From positions 1-46,720 of the forward strand of contig LRSR01009201.1 of assembly GCA_001579985.1 (NCBI GenBank): DNA of 46,720 bases, given 5' to 3'. Origin of the DNA: Hypsibius dujardini. Its lineage: Eukaryota; Tardigrada; Eutardigrada; Parachela; Hypsibiidae. The notes beneath the pieces were generated by a model. The model searched no databases, was not told the DNA's origin, and was given only the letters and a program-made list of their open reading frames with translations. A program made the position numbers and the translations under genes. The first letter of the stretch is position 1; every line of letters starts with the position of its first letter. Positions 1 to 11,510 of the stretch are shown here, piece by piece.

Positions 1-21
1 GCTGCCAGCAAAAGAGACGCC

Positions 22-3000
22 ATGGAGAAGGCGTCCACTTCCTCCGCCAAATCCGCCGCGCCCAGCACATCCAAGTCACCGAAACGGTCGCGAAATGTCA
101 CGGGAGAAGATGATGTTGCGACTGATGAGGAACTCTTTCGGGAGTTCCCGATAGGTGAGGCAGAATTTTCCCCGGCAGGGAAAATGCTAAATCAACCCAT
201 TCAATACCAATGGGGCAATGAAGTTGTTATCCCTATAGCAGTGACTATTGGTATGACACGATTAGTGGGTTGATTGATTGCGTCAAAATTGTTATCCCTA
301 TAGCAGTGACTGTTAGTATGACATGATTACTGGGTTGATTGATTGCGTCAAAATTGACAATTTCGCTCGGCTTTATTTTACAATATTTTGCGTAAATCTC
401 ACGAATGCCGACTTCTTCTAGACGAGTCTGCAGGATGAGGGTGATGATGCATTTTAGCGTTTTTATGGTTATGAGGGTATTTAGGCTGGTTTCTAATCTA
501 ACTAAATCAATTTATTAGTACGCAATGACGCGTAGGTTCTGTCGATTGATTGATGGATTCAGTTAGTGCCAGAAACTAATTTTGGACGTATGCTTTTTTC
601 TCTTGCTTTTTTGTCGATTTACTATGTTTCTCGACAACTTGCAATTTGTAGATGTACTCATAATGTATGGTGAGTACACAGGTAGATAAAGGAGAGACCC
701 TATGAATCGTGTATGTGTTCCAGGATCGCCTGTCTGGGCGATGAATAAAGGCCAGTGGCATCCGGCAAAGGTGATCAAGCGAGAGGAGGGCCTCCATCCG
801 GACGGAAGGGTGGTGCCTACGTGGAAGGTAATGTTTGTCTGTTTGTCTGTCTGTCTCTTTATCTGCGTGTCTTTGTCTATCCGTCTCATCTGCCTGTGTC
901 AGCCTTATTCGACTCATCTGTCTGTCTGCCTACCTTTCTGTCAGTCTGCCTACCTGTTTGTTTGCCTGCCTTTCTTTTAGGATGCATGTCTGTTTGTCTG
1001 CCCTTCTGGCAGTCTGTCTGTCAGTCTGCTTGTCGGCCGGTCTGTCTTCCTGCCTGTCTGCCTGTTTGCCTGTCTGTCTATCTGCTGGTTTATCTTTTCC
1101 AATCTCATAGCTGATTATCTGACGGTCTGTCTGTAAAGTCTCTTTCGAATGAAATCAGCTGGACTCGTTCAGATTCAGACATGTTGCATGTGTACAATAA
1201 GTGTACAGTACCACACGGCAATAACTATTTAGTTTTTGTACACTTGTAGATCCATTACCACAAATGGGCCGCGCGGTAAGTTAGCGATAAACTTCCTCAC
1301 CCAAATTTCCTCGCCTCTTCTGGTTGTTTAAACGAGATTTTTTTGCCATTTTCTCGTCCTTGTAGATGGGACGAATTCGTGATGGGGGACTCACTGATGC
1401 CGAAGACCCCTGAGACCGATGCAAAAGCCGCGACGGAAAATGACATGGCGCCAGTTCTAGCACCGCAGAGCAAGACGAAAGAGAAGCCAGAGTGAGGGCC
1501 CGTTTTCGTTGACTAATGAGCTTTTTCAAAGTACACGTTGGTTATTTTGGATTTTACATATTTCAAGGCTACAATTGCAATTATTCTGACCTCAGTAGAA
1601 ATAGCTGTTTTTTTCAGTAAAATATGTTTTCTAGTATTTTTAATTATTTTTTCCTTTGCAGAAGGGATACGTCAGCCGAGCCTAAGAAGTCCGGGAAAAA
1701 GACGTCAGCAGGGAAAACCGCCAAAGGCGCCGCGAAATCTGCCGCGAAGGAAAAAAGCGACACTCCAACCGGAAAGGCTAAGAGGGAGAAGAGGAAACCG
1801 GCTGCAGTGAGTGAAGAAGATGAAATCCCGCGTATCGCCGCCCCGCCCCCTCCCCCTCCGACCATGATGACAATTTCCTGCCCATCCAAGCTTACCCATC
1901 CAACTGTAAAAGGTAACTAGAAAGCAGAGAGATGGTCTTGCATAACAGGCAGGCAGACCGACAGACAGACAGGCAGACCGACAGACAGACAGGCAGACCG
2001 ACAGACAGGCAGACAGACCAACAGACAGGCAGACCGACCAACAGACAGGCAGACCGACAGACAGGCAGACCGACAGACAGGCAGACAGACAGACAGTTCA
2101 TTGCACGGCTTTTGTGTTAGTTCCAGCGAAACGCGTGAGTCGTGCGGTGTCCGCTACCAAGACCGAGAAGTCCGTGTTGGCGGCTCATGCACCGCTGCTC
2201 TTAGGGGGCGAGACCGCGCCGAAGCTGGATGATGAATTGGAGGACGCCGAGGAGGGGGACGACGTGGCTGGGCCGTCGAGCAGCGCTGCCGCCACACCGC
2301 GGGTCAGTCCGTCCTCCAATTCAACGGAACATAAGTCGGAAGTGGGGACGACTAGTGAACATGCCTCGATGAGTTGGCCGCCAAGTGTAGAGCCGCCACA
2401 GCCACTGGCTGGGACCCAGAAACGCAGTGAGTGCTGCTCGTCAGTGTGTTGTACTGCCTGCCTGCCAATCCCTCGGCTTTCGAGTCTTGTTGGTTTGCGA
2501 TGCGTTTGCCATTGTCCCAGATTCTGTACCCAGATTCTCCTATTATTTTTCTGCCAACTTTCTGACCTACTTGTCCGTTCATTCTTATTTTTCATGTTTC
2601 TGTTTTTTCGTTCGTCTTTTTGCTCCATTTCTTGCCCTCTTCAGCTTGCCTTCCGATATGTTTGTGTATTTACGTTTCTACCAGTTTGCCTGCTGTCTGT
2701 CTGCCTAGCTGTCCGTCTGTTTGCCTCTCTGTCTATATATCTATATATCTCCATCTATATCTATCTAATGAGTTTTATCCCATTTGTCAGTGCGGGACCA
2801 CGATGAGTACTGCATGATGTGCGAGTGCTATGAGGCATATGACCCGTCCAAGCCGGAGGAGCAGAGCCCCGAAGAGGAGTTATGGTGGCTGCAGTACCAG
2901 TCCTCCGTGGGGTTAATCGCCGAATTACCGTCTGATGTTACCGGCTTGGCGAAGACGCCGGAGGAGAAAGAGAAGGAGTGTATGGAAGCTTTGCGTAAGC

Positions 3001-3533
3001 TGGTGCGTACTGATTTAGGACACAATTGTTAAAATTGTTGCCATATAACGAAGGGCTCTAATTTTATTTTTGTGCATCTTCACGCGTGGCAGGACTACAT
3101 CAACTATGCGAAGCGTCAGAAGGAGTTGGATATCACGGATCTTCATGTCACCTTGCCTGAGTGTTTGAAGGGTCTCATGGCGGACAACTACATCCAGACG
3201 GTATATAACGCGAAGGTACGGAAACTCCAGAGTTCTTCTGATATTTGTGTCTGCTTTTGTATCATATATGTGCCAATAAATTATAACGAAAATTTTTTTC
3301 GATAAGCTCTGATAATTCCTACTGTGTGCAAATTATATTTCTTGGCAGGTCTTGAAGCCGGCGAAGCCCGAAGTGAGCATGGAAGCCATTTTAAAGGCTT
3401 ACCGGACGCATTGCGACGCGAATCCGCGTAGCGACAAGAGTGTCTACTGGTAAAAAAAGGCATCACTGATTTTAGCTGTTTACCGATAGACGGAAATAAA
3501 GATTAGCAGGCAGACATATGTACAGACATATGT

Positions 3534-3596
<63 letters not shown>

Positions 3597-5182
3597 CATA
3601 CACAGACACCCGGATAGATTTAAAGAAAAATACATAGAGAAATGCAGGCTGAAAGACATCCATAGAGACATGCGAACTTCAGTTTACGTGAGAATTTATT
3701 TCGACTGGTAATTTCGTTTTAGGAATCGTGCCCGGCTGGCCGAGATTGCCGTCTTTGAGAAGCCGGATGTCTTTGATGTGTTTTCTGCCAGCTTTCTCCT
3801 CCGTCATGAGATTCCGCAGCGGGAGGAGTGGCGGCGCGCAGCGAAGAAGGACAAGGTGCCGGAGTTGTTCCGGAAGTACGGCTTTCTCCATCTCGCTCGC
3901 TATATCCGTGAGTACATGTCGAGCTCTATCTCTTGCAACCAATGTGTCCGGCTGTGATTGAGATTTGTGGATCAATATCACGGGTTTTTTTCGTTTCGCG
4001 TAGAACGAATGTGCTTTCACCATAACATGGAGTCGAAACGACCGGTTGGTCGGGTCGGTCAGCAGTTGGTCGCCATCTACGACGACATGCTCAGGTATGG
4101 CATGTCGACTTTGCTCTTGGCTGGCTCGCTGTTGGCCTGTCAAAATTGTGTTTGTATTTATCAATATGCCTGTTTTTTGTCTGCCTGTGTCAGTTAGTTC
4201 ATGCCTGTCCGCTCTTGTAAGTCAGTCGTGTTGTGCTTTTGTGTTGCTTGAACCGGCCTTACTGTCTTTGTCTGCCTGGATCAGTCTTTCACTATCTGCT
4301 TGGTCAAGTCTGACTGACTGTCACTGTCTGCCAGGGCCGGTTTGACTGTCGCTATCTGCTTGGACCTGTATGACAAACTTTGACTGCCTGCATCAGTCTA
4401 ACTGTCATTGCCTGCGTAGGCAATTGTTTCTGCCTTCCAGGTTAGGTTTGACTGTTTTCTCGCTGTTAAGATCGGTCTTAACTGTCTCTGTTTGCCGGGA
4501 TCAGTCTTGCAGTTTTGGGCTGCCTAGACTGGATCAGTCTAACTGTCATTGTCTGCCTGTATCAGTCTGACTGTCCTTGTGGATGTGGGCCCTGATACGT
4601 CTGACTGTTTCTCTCTGCCAGGAGCTGTTTGACTATCTCTCTGATTGGACCGGTCAGGCTGATTGTGTCTTTCTGGATAGGTCTGACTGGCTGGTTGTCT
4701 CTGTATGGGTCTCTAACCTGTTTATCCTTTGGCTTGCTCTGTCCTCGTCTTTTTTGCCTGTCTGCCTAATCTGAATCTTACGACCGGCAATATACGAATC
4801 TTTCGGCAGATTCTATGACTGAATCTGTCTGCCGCCCGGTTTGAATTGTATGAATAAGTATTGGCATCTCGTGGCTCTCTCTCTCTGTAGCTTCCTCGAC
4901 TCGGAGTACGCGCAAACGATGAACGACACGGAGCGCGACAATCTCTACCAGGACATGGACGCGGCCTACATCGCCAAGATCAAGTTCGTCACATTCGGCG
5001 AGGTCCTGGTCCGTCCCGGCAGCCGCTTCACCAAACCCGTCGTTTATCCGTTTCGCCGACTGCCGCAATCCTTTTTTGAGGGACTATTGGCCAAGGAGCC
5101 TACCGGACCGGAGTGCTTGAAAACGAAGTATTCGCTGAACAAAGACGATGCTGCAGTTTCGGCGGAAGCTGATGCGACCTGA
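22..5182 (+). CDS. MRG/MSL3-family chromatin protein (chromo barrel + MRG domain)
   Basis: Twelve coding exons: 22-154, 724-827, 1250-1275, 1366-1491, 1662-1912, 2121-2426, 2791-3002, 3093-3215, 3349-3449, 3723-3907, 4004-4094, 4891-5182. Together they encode 649 aa with consistent phase. Exons 2-4 form a chromo barrel at about residues 45-100 (GSPVWAMNKGQWHPAK, then IHYHKWAARWDEF). This fold reads methylated H3 lysines in MRG15 and MSL3; Y82, W85 and W89 keep the cage spacing. Residues about 100-385 are a low-complexity linker rich in Lys/Ala, then Ser/Pro/Glu. Exons 8-12 (residues 387-649) contain an MRG domain, recognised from LHVTLPECLKGLMADNY, EAILKAYRTH, FSASFLLRHEIPQ and YGFLHLARYI. 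MRG proteins recruit NuA4/Tip60, Sin3 or MSL complexes in the nucleus. It is longer than MRG15 (about 320-360 aa) and nearer MSL3, so I leave the subfamily open. The start is the first ATG, but upstream sequence is missing from the window. Confidence 0.8.
224..356. repeat. Two tandem copies of a ~65-bp unit in intron 1 of the MRG gene
   Basis: The block with GTTATCCCTATAGCAGTGAC and GGGTTGATTGATTGCGTCAA occurs twice in direct orientation, 65 bp apart, with a few substitutions. It lies within the intron spanning 155-723. Confidence 0.85.
833..1082. repeat. Degenerate (CTGT)n array, MRG intron 2
   Basis: About 250 bp of TGTC/TGCC/TTTG tetranucleotide variants start within 6 bases of the exon 2 donor. 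Open frames here only reflect the repeat (Cys-Leu-Ser-Val). Confidence 0.9.
1945..2097. repeat. CAGACAGG/CAGACCGA array, MRG intron 5
   Basis: CAGA, CAGG and CCGA units alternate in a short higher-order pattern between exons 5 and 6. Its orientation is opposite to the array in intron 2 of the same gene. Confidence 0.9.
3534..3596. repeat. Near-perfect (CAGA)n microsatellite, MRG intron 9
   Basis: About fifteen uninterrupted CAGA units, the purest tetranucleotide run in the window, so probably recent or polymorphic. Confidence 0.95.
4190..4770. repeat. Degenerate minisatellite, MRG intron 11
   Basis: The 796-bp intron between 4095 and 4890 is filled with diverged repeats built on GATCAGTCTGACTGTC and TTGTCTGCCTG, at roughly 30-50 bp spacing. 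No conserved coding content is seen. Confidence 0.7.
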
Positions 5183-5765
5183 ATCTGTTCCTTCCCAGTC
5201 GCTCTTTTTTCGAATCTTACGACCAGGTTGTGTTTTCTTTCCCTCCCAATTGTCGTAGATTGTCGCTGGCGTTCGTTGTTATTTTTACTTTTGTTATTGC
5301 TTGTATGTCAATCACGGAAGTTGACTGATTGATGAATGTGAATTGATGAATTCTCCGCAAATAAGCGAAACGAAGTGGAGGCTGACTTGTGAAAGCAATT
5401 AAATAATTTTTTCCAAATGCTGAGATATCGAACTTTTTTAAATATTAAACATACGTTTAGATTATAATACTAGTACATACAGCGTAATTGTCAGTTGAAT
5501 AATTAATGTTTGTCTGACTGTAAGCCTGTCTGTCTATCTGTCTCTCCGTCTGTCCGTCTGTCTGTCTGTCTGTCTGTCTGTTTATCTGTCTGTCTGTCTG
5601 TCGGTCTGTTTGTCTATCTGTCTGTCTGTCGGTCTGTTTGTCTGTTTGTCTGTCTGCCTCTTTATTTGTCTGTTTCTTTATCTGTCTCTGTCCGCCTATC
5701 TATATGTCTGTCTTTATATGTACTGTACAAGACACTGCAGACAGAGGGACAGTTCACGTGCTCAT
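5183..5765. other. Convergent 3' spacer between the MRG gene and DTD1
   Basis: The 583-bp spacer holds the 3' ends of both genes. AT-rich sequence occupies 5390-5500, and a degenerate CTGT array at about 5507-5720 reaches to within 50 bp of the DTD1 stop. A possible minus-strand AATAAA (TTTATT on plus) lies near 5661, inside the array. No gene seen. Confidence 0.7.
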
Positions 5766-7240
5766 TTACTCGTCGGCGTCTCCCGACGCCGGGACAGCCG
5801 GTTTCTTGGGAGTATTACCCTTCAGTGGGGGAGAATCGAGGGTAATTGTTACAGGACCATTCATCTTGGCGTCAATTTCCATGGCTTCCCCGAAGAAGCC
5901 CCGCTGTATCTTCTCCGGCAGGTATAAGGCCCCTAACCGACTCAAAAACTCCTCGTACATGGGAAGACTCTCCGGGCCGGCCATCGAGTCGTGAAAATCG
6001 GGCTTGCTGCCCTTAACTGCTTTCCCGTACAACGTGAACTGACTGATGCAGAGAATCTCCATGCCCATTTCCTTCACCGAACGCTTCCATCGTGTTGTAC
6101 CTAAGGACAATAAAACTGAACTGCAAAAACTACAATACAGTGGCAAACTAAATTAAAACTTTTAGTTACGCGAACTTTTTTTCTGGCAGTTTCGGCACAT
6201 ACAAAGGATTATTTACTGAACGAAATTAAACCAAAACACATTGGTGATTAATTTTTCGTTGACTGCTAAATTAAAAGTGAATTAATTCTACTTTTTTTTG
6301 CATCTAACTAGTAAGGTAAACTAACAAGCTAAAACTAAACCAAAAAACTTCAGACTTCAGCAACCAGAATTTCTTTTTGTTTCGTTTTTTTCAAGTTTCC
6401 AAAAACTAAAGTAAACGAAATCAACCAGAATATGTAGTTTTGGTAGAACTGTAAAGATTTAAGTGAGAAATTAAAACTGAAAATAAAAATAAATTAAAGC
6501 TGAAAATAGTCAATAAGGAAGTGAGACAAACTAGAGCTAAACTAAAGGGCCTCCTTGTTAATAAAATAAAATAAAAATATACGTTAGCAATTTATCTTCA
6601 ATTTTACTACAGTGCCTACGTTTTCGAAAATCTAAATTGAAAATAAAATTAAGTTACTCACGATTCAAGTGGGCAATTAAAAGCAAAGCAAAGTAAAGTA
6701 AAGTAAATTAAATTAAACTAAAGCTCATCAGCTAATTTCAAATAAAACCACACTAAAAAGCTTAATTACTAAAAGAAAGAAACTAAAACATATCTTAGCA
6801 TATTGTTTTAGTTTACTAATAAAACACGGTTTTTCAGTTAATCAACATTTTAATTATAATTCCAAAGCAACTGATTTAATAAGTACTTACTGTAACCTTA
6901 ATCGTACTCGTACCGTCTTCCCCGTCGAACAGTCGAAGGCTGAGAATCTTCTTCACCATCCATTCCAGGTCAGCGGATTGATCGTCACGATGAATACCCA
7001 GGAGGACGAGAAGACCGGCTTGAATGGTATTGGCTATACGAATGAAGGCAGTTAGTCAATCAATCGATCAATCGATCGATCGATCGACGGAGTAAACTTC
7101 AATGAACGCAACCAAACAATCAATCAATCAATCAATCTCATCCGGAAGACATCCAATCACTTCACACCTGGCTCGTGTGAATGTTCCGGCGATCCTCTCC
7201 GAACAGAAGCGCTGAGAACGCGTTGAACTACTGCCCGCAT
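5766..7240 (-). CDS. DTD1: D-aminoacyl-tRNA deacylase 1 (D-Tyr-tRNA deacylase)
   Basis: Three exons in transcript order: 7240-7168, 7033-6914, 6100-5766, encoding 175 aa. DTD hydrolyses D-amino acids (and Gly) mischarged on tRNA in the cytosol, keeping D-residues out of proteins. The start MRAVVQRVLSASV matches the family N-terminus. The active-site motifs SQFTLYG (SQxxL) and NGPVTITLDS (NxPxT) are both present, with GLLVLLGIHRDD and ILSLRLFDGEDG between them. The core is full length; the short tail (KKPAVPASGDADE) replaces the long basic tail of vertebrate DTD1. The first intron is 134 bp and the second 813 bp, A/T-rich with AAACTAAA-like runs. A CAG acceptor-like sequence lies one base upstream of the ATG. 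The gene is divergent from kaptin and convergent with the MRG gene. Confidence 0.93.
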
Positions 7241-7734
7241 TCTGTGAGTGATTTGTTTGGTCTTAATTAAGTTCGAGCAAAGCAAATAGGAGGAAAAGGA
7301 GGACGAGAAGACCGGAAGGAAAAGCAAGAAATCGCATGAGGGAAAATTATTAATGCTAATGTTCGTTAAAATGTTCACGTGTTCAGTGAGCGTCATAACT
7401 GTTCGGTTTAGCAGTGCAATTGTATTGTTAACGACATGATTGTTCGGTTAACGCTATAGCTGTTCGGTTAACAGTGTAGCTGTTCGATTAAACAGCGTAA
7501 TTGTTCTTAATTAACAAAATTGTTCGGTCAGTTCTTCCTCTACTTCGGAAGTTGTTCAAATCTGCAGTTGCTTTCTGACGTTTCTAAACAGCCTCATGCT
7601 TAATAATTTGATTGATTGATCAAATTTTGGTCGTTTTTGGTTTTCGCTTCTAATTGCTGCCCGCCTCCCGTCTACATCAAGTATGCAGGTTTCTTTTTTT
7701 GCTTTACACATTTTGAACTGACTGCTCGAACGAG
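7241..7734. promoter_or_regulatory. Divergent promoter region between DTD1 and kaptin
   Basis: These 494 bp separate the DTD1 start (minus) from the kaptin start (plus), so both promoters should lie here. The centre (about 7400-7530) holds four to five spaced copies of TGTTCGGTTAAC or close variants, one about every 25 bp. No TATA box was assigned with confidence. The regulatory role is inferred from position. Confidence 0.45.
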
Positions 7735-8763
7735 ATGCCCGTCGGAGTGAGGCGAACGATCAGCGAAGTGGACGAGGGAGTAGGGGGAGATGTCAACGAT
7801 GAACGCGATGTGCACTTTTTTCTACCCAACTCGCGACGCCAATCGGAGGAGGAGTCTGCCGCCAGCCCACATAGACCCAGGGCTTTCGCTATGAGTCAAG
7901 AGAATTTGGCGGGGTTCATGTTAGTCCACACCTTTCAATTGCCCTCTCAGACGGGCCCGTCTCAGGTAAAGAGGCATTCTATCGGTCGATCGATTGATTG
8001 ACGGCAGGTTTAACTGGACAGCGAGCGGTTGATTGTTGAATGATAAGATATCCTGTTTTTTGCGTTTGAAGCCGTTGATTGATCTGTTGATGTAATATTG
8101 AATGACTCTTGAGCAGTGACTCTTTTCAAGTTTTGACTCGTTTGACTCTTCAGTTTTAAATATTTTTTCTTAGCTATTGTCAAAACCATTCCTCGAACTA
8201 GTACGATTACATGTAGATTCTTCAGTTACACTTACTGAATATCTTGTCTCAATATCCTTTGTCGCTTAATAGTTTTTTATTTTTATTGTTAGTGATTTAA
8301 TTGTAATTTATGTTGGGTTAATTGAAATTTTAATTATTAAAATATACCGTATGTGTTCAGTGTTATCCATGTATTAGTTTTTCGAATTATTTATTTAGTT
8401 TAAATACCATTGGCCTATCGATAATTTTTTTCCATTGTTTCTGTAGGTGATTCTTTTACCGGCGACAAAGACAACCGGCGTTCGCATCCTCGCTGCCTGT
8501 CGAGACGACAGTTTTCGATATTTCTACTTCCATCTCGGCGAGTCTGATTCCGGTGATGAAATATGCGTCACCCCAAAAGCGCGAATGATCAGCTCGTTAC
8601 TGATCGAAAAAGATTGGAAGGTCGGTGCGTTATCCCTTGTGCCGAGACAACTGGAAGTCCCGAACGCGCCGGATGTAGTGGCTTACATTCTTTATCGGAC
8701 TATTCCAAAGGAACATGTGCGTATAGCAGAATAATGGATACAGTCATGGAGGCAGCCAGCCAG

Positions 8764-8842
<79 letters not shown>

Positions 8843-10848
8843 ACAGGCAGACAGACATACTTATGTGCAGACATACAGGCAGACACACAGACAGCCCGAC
8901 GGGCAGACAGGCAGGCAGACAGACAGGCAGGCAGGCAGGCAGGCAGACAGGCAGGCAGACAGGCAGACATACAGACATACTTATGTGCAGACATACAGGC
9001 AGACACACAGACAGCCCGACGGGCAGATGAACAGACAGACAGACAGAATTAGTGGGACAGCAGAACGGGAACGATTCAAGAAGCCAGACATCGGTCTTTA
9101 GACACCCAGATTCTTGTGTTACTTATTTGAAGGCCGTGTGCGTAGCGTAGTACGTAGTACGATTACTACGAGTACTACGAGTACTACCAACACTGCACAA
9201 CTTATTTCCTTCCAGGTAGTGGAAAATGAATCTTCGCAGACATCTTGGCTCAGTGTGGCGGTTTTTAACGGGCTTGATGATTCAGAATCAGATGGTGGTC
9301 GAAGTGAATCAACAGAGAATAGCGCTGATGGAGACGCAGGCCACTTAGCAACAGCTTGTGGTGGGAAGATGCCATTTCTTCCCCACGGCTGCAATCAGCT
9401 CATCTGGTGCGTGTACGTAATTTTTGCCCGTTTTGCTGTTTTTTAAATATGCATTTTTTCTGTGCCTAGGTGGAAACCGCTGGGAGCCAAGCCTGATGCT
9501 AATGTGTCTGTACTGATACCCGGTCAAGACGAAGGCCTCTATTCAGTGGCGATATCCCTGGAGCAAATTGCGTCGCATACTCTGACATTCGCTGATGCAT
9601 TTACTGTCATTCCGGAATTGAAAAATTTATCGGCCTCGACATGGTAAGAATTGTTACTGTATCACATCAATTAAATATTGTATTATTTATATTTTAATTT
9701 ACATTATTTTCGTTTGTAATAATGGGTATGTATTGCAGCATAAACGCCTTGGACTACTTGGACATCCTATCAGCTGATGGGTCTCCGCAGAGGATCGTGG
9801 TGCTTTCACACAAGGCACGCTCAGAAATTGTCGTTGGGCAGCTCAATTGCATCACACAAGGTGGCGATTTTATGGCTTTTTTCCAGCGGCTCTTTTACAT
9901 CGCGCTGCAGTTTTCCTCATGGAAATTGACTTGTTTTTCATAGCGTGGACATTGTTGTGGACGTGCCAACACGATTCCATGACATCTCGCATGCGATTAT
10001 TCCGTTCGGGGGATGTCGTCGATTTGCTGGTCGTTGGGCTATGCGAACCGGTTGTTGTATTTCGGTAAGCCTTATCTGCCTGTCTGCCAACACACCTGTG
10101 TCTTTCTGTCTGTCTGTTTGTCTGTCGGCATTCCAGACTAGCAATTCAGCTGTCTGCATCATATCAGTAGCTGCCTACCTGTCGGTCTGTTTGTCTTTCG
10201 GTCTTTTGGTCTGTCTGTCTTTCTGCTTGTCGGTCTACCTATCTACCTGTCTGCCTGTCTGCCTAGCAAATCATCGGTCAGTCTGCCTATCTGTATGGTC
10301 ATTTGTCTGCCTGTCTGTCTGTTTGTCTGTCTGTCTGCCTTGGCTGCTTCATAGTATGCATGATTTACTCTCCACCTTTAATTCTGTGCTTTTGTCTGTC
10401 TGCCTATGCGCCTGGTATTGTCTTTTTGTTTGTTTTTTCATTCCTTTGTGTCTAAATTTTATTGCTCTGTTTTGTTGCATCAGAAATATTGTCACATCCA
10501 AACGACCAAAGGCCACGGTCCTTCCGGATAGCAATCGTTTCGATATGGTTACCTGCTGTGATGTGGCTGACGTGGACGGTGACGGTCAGCTGGAAGTTAT
10601 TTTGGGGACTTATGGACGTGTAAGTTTCTTGCCTGTTTCTGTGCAGCCAGGGTGCCAACTGCATTTCCGGCAATTTGCAGACTGTTCTGGTCTACAAACT
10701 GTACGACGATAAAGATCCGACGCTGTTGCATCGGGTAGAGACGGCGTTTCCGGTCCATTTTGTCGCGTTCGCTCCACTTACCGGAGCGGACACTTCCGAG
10801 CTGTTGGTCATCACTCAGAAGGGCGTTCATGTGTACAGTCTCCTTTAA
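7735..10848 (+). CDS. KPTN: Kaptin, KICSTOR complex subunit
   Basis: Eight exons: 7735-7965, 8447-8716, 9216-9406, 9470-9643, 9739-9860, 9944-10064, 10484-10619, 10681-10848, encoding 470 aa (human 436). In mammals KPTN, ITFG2, SZT2 and KICS2 form KICSTOR, which tethers GATOR1 to lysosomes so that mTORC1 responds to nutrient loss. Strong family matches are LPDSNRFDMVTCCDVADVDG (an FG-GAP/Ca-loop-like DVDGDG), LEVILGTYGRTVLVYKLY, the Trp-containing WTLLWTCQHDSM segment, DLLVVGLCEPVVVF, and the end LLVITQKGVHVYSLL. The N-terminal 60 residues are poorly conserved and Arg/Glu/Ser rich, so the start is the first in-frame ATG and less certain than the rest. The last intron (10620-10680) is only 61 bp. 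Introns 2 and 6 carry CAGG and CTGT arrays. Confidence 0.9.
8757..9045. repeat. (CAGG)n/(CAGA)n compound array, kaptin intron 2
   Basis: It starts with about twenty GGCA (CAGG) units at 8761-8842 and continues as mixed CAGG/CAGA. A block containing CATACTTATGTGCAGACATA and CAGCCCGACGGGCAGA occurs twice, about 118 bp apart (near 8857 and 8975), showing a higher-order duplication. Confidence 0.93.
10070..10345. repeat. Degenerate (CTGT)n array, kaptin intron 6
   Basis: CTGT, CTGC and TTTG variants fill most of the 419-bp intron between exons 6 and 7. Confidence 0.88.
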
Positions 10849-11510
10849 CAGGGCTGCTTTGTGTGATTTTGGCTTTGGGTTGAGCAAGCAGTCCATGTCG
10901 AGGTCGTTTTGGACGAAATTCGCCCTGGCGATGTTTTTTTTGTAGCTGCATATTTGACCATGTTTTACTTTTTCTGTCTCATACTTCCTCGCGACTCGCG
11001 ACTTTTTCATAGTTTATCGCGACTTCTCGTAGGCCACAACTGTATAAAGCTACGAAGAACTGTAGAAAAATAGAACTATGAAAAATCGCGAAAGTTGTGT
11101 AGTTCACGATTTTGCGACGGCAGTTCGCGATTTTGCGACGGTGATTCGCAATCTTTTTACAATTGTTCGCGGGTTTTTGGCATTTTGTTCGTAATTTTTT
11201 CAACGTAGTTCCCAACAACTGTTCGCAAGTTTTGACATTTGTTCGAGATTGTTTTCGCAGTTGTTCCCGACGTTTTTGATGGTTGTTCGATTTTTGATAG
11301 TTGGTCGTATGTTTTTGTTATGCATTGTTCGCGAACTTTTTGTCAACTCACTTTCTGGCTCCATTGATCGGTTGGGTCTGTCGGTTGATTGATGGATTGA
11401 TGCCGTATTTTACAGCAACAATGAAAAGGATTTGAAGCCTTCGATGTTGCTTGATGAGGCGTTGTTTTGAATTGTGAACAGCAGAGAATGAATCCTTTCA
11501 CTGGCTGAGA
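10849..11510. other. Kaptin-XYLT spacer with degenerate TTCGCGA/TTGTTCG motifs
   Basis: From about 11000 to 11340 the sequence contains many loose copies of GTTCGCGATTTTGCGACGG and TGTTCG(A/C)NNTTTT, some in inverted orientation. The rest is T-rich. A polypyrimidine-CAG acceptor ends at 11415, and three short upstream ORFs follow before the XYLT start. The downstream part is probably XYLT promoter and 5' leader. Confidence 0.5.

Noticed and set aside
3534-3596. CRISPR-like repetition
   Set aside because: There are no spacers, and the genome is eukaryotic; these are simple tetranucleotide runs.
8563-9030. 155-codon Gly-Arg-Gln-rich frame
   Set aside because: It is out of frame with kaptin exon 2 and made of the CAGG array.
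10620-10650. Alternative kaptin acceptor at CCAG (10650)
   Set aside because: It would make a 31-bp intron; TTTGCAG at 10680 gives a 61-bp intron and a better match to kaptin.
10597-11010. 137-codon minus-strand frame over the end of kaptin
   Set aside because: It overlaps the conserved kaptin last exon in antisense and has no recognisable domain.
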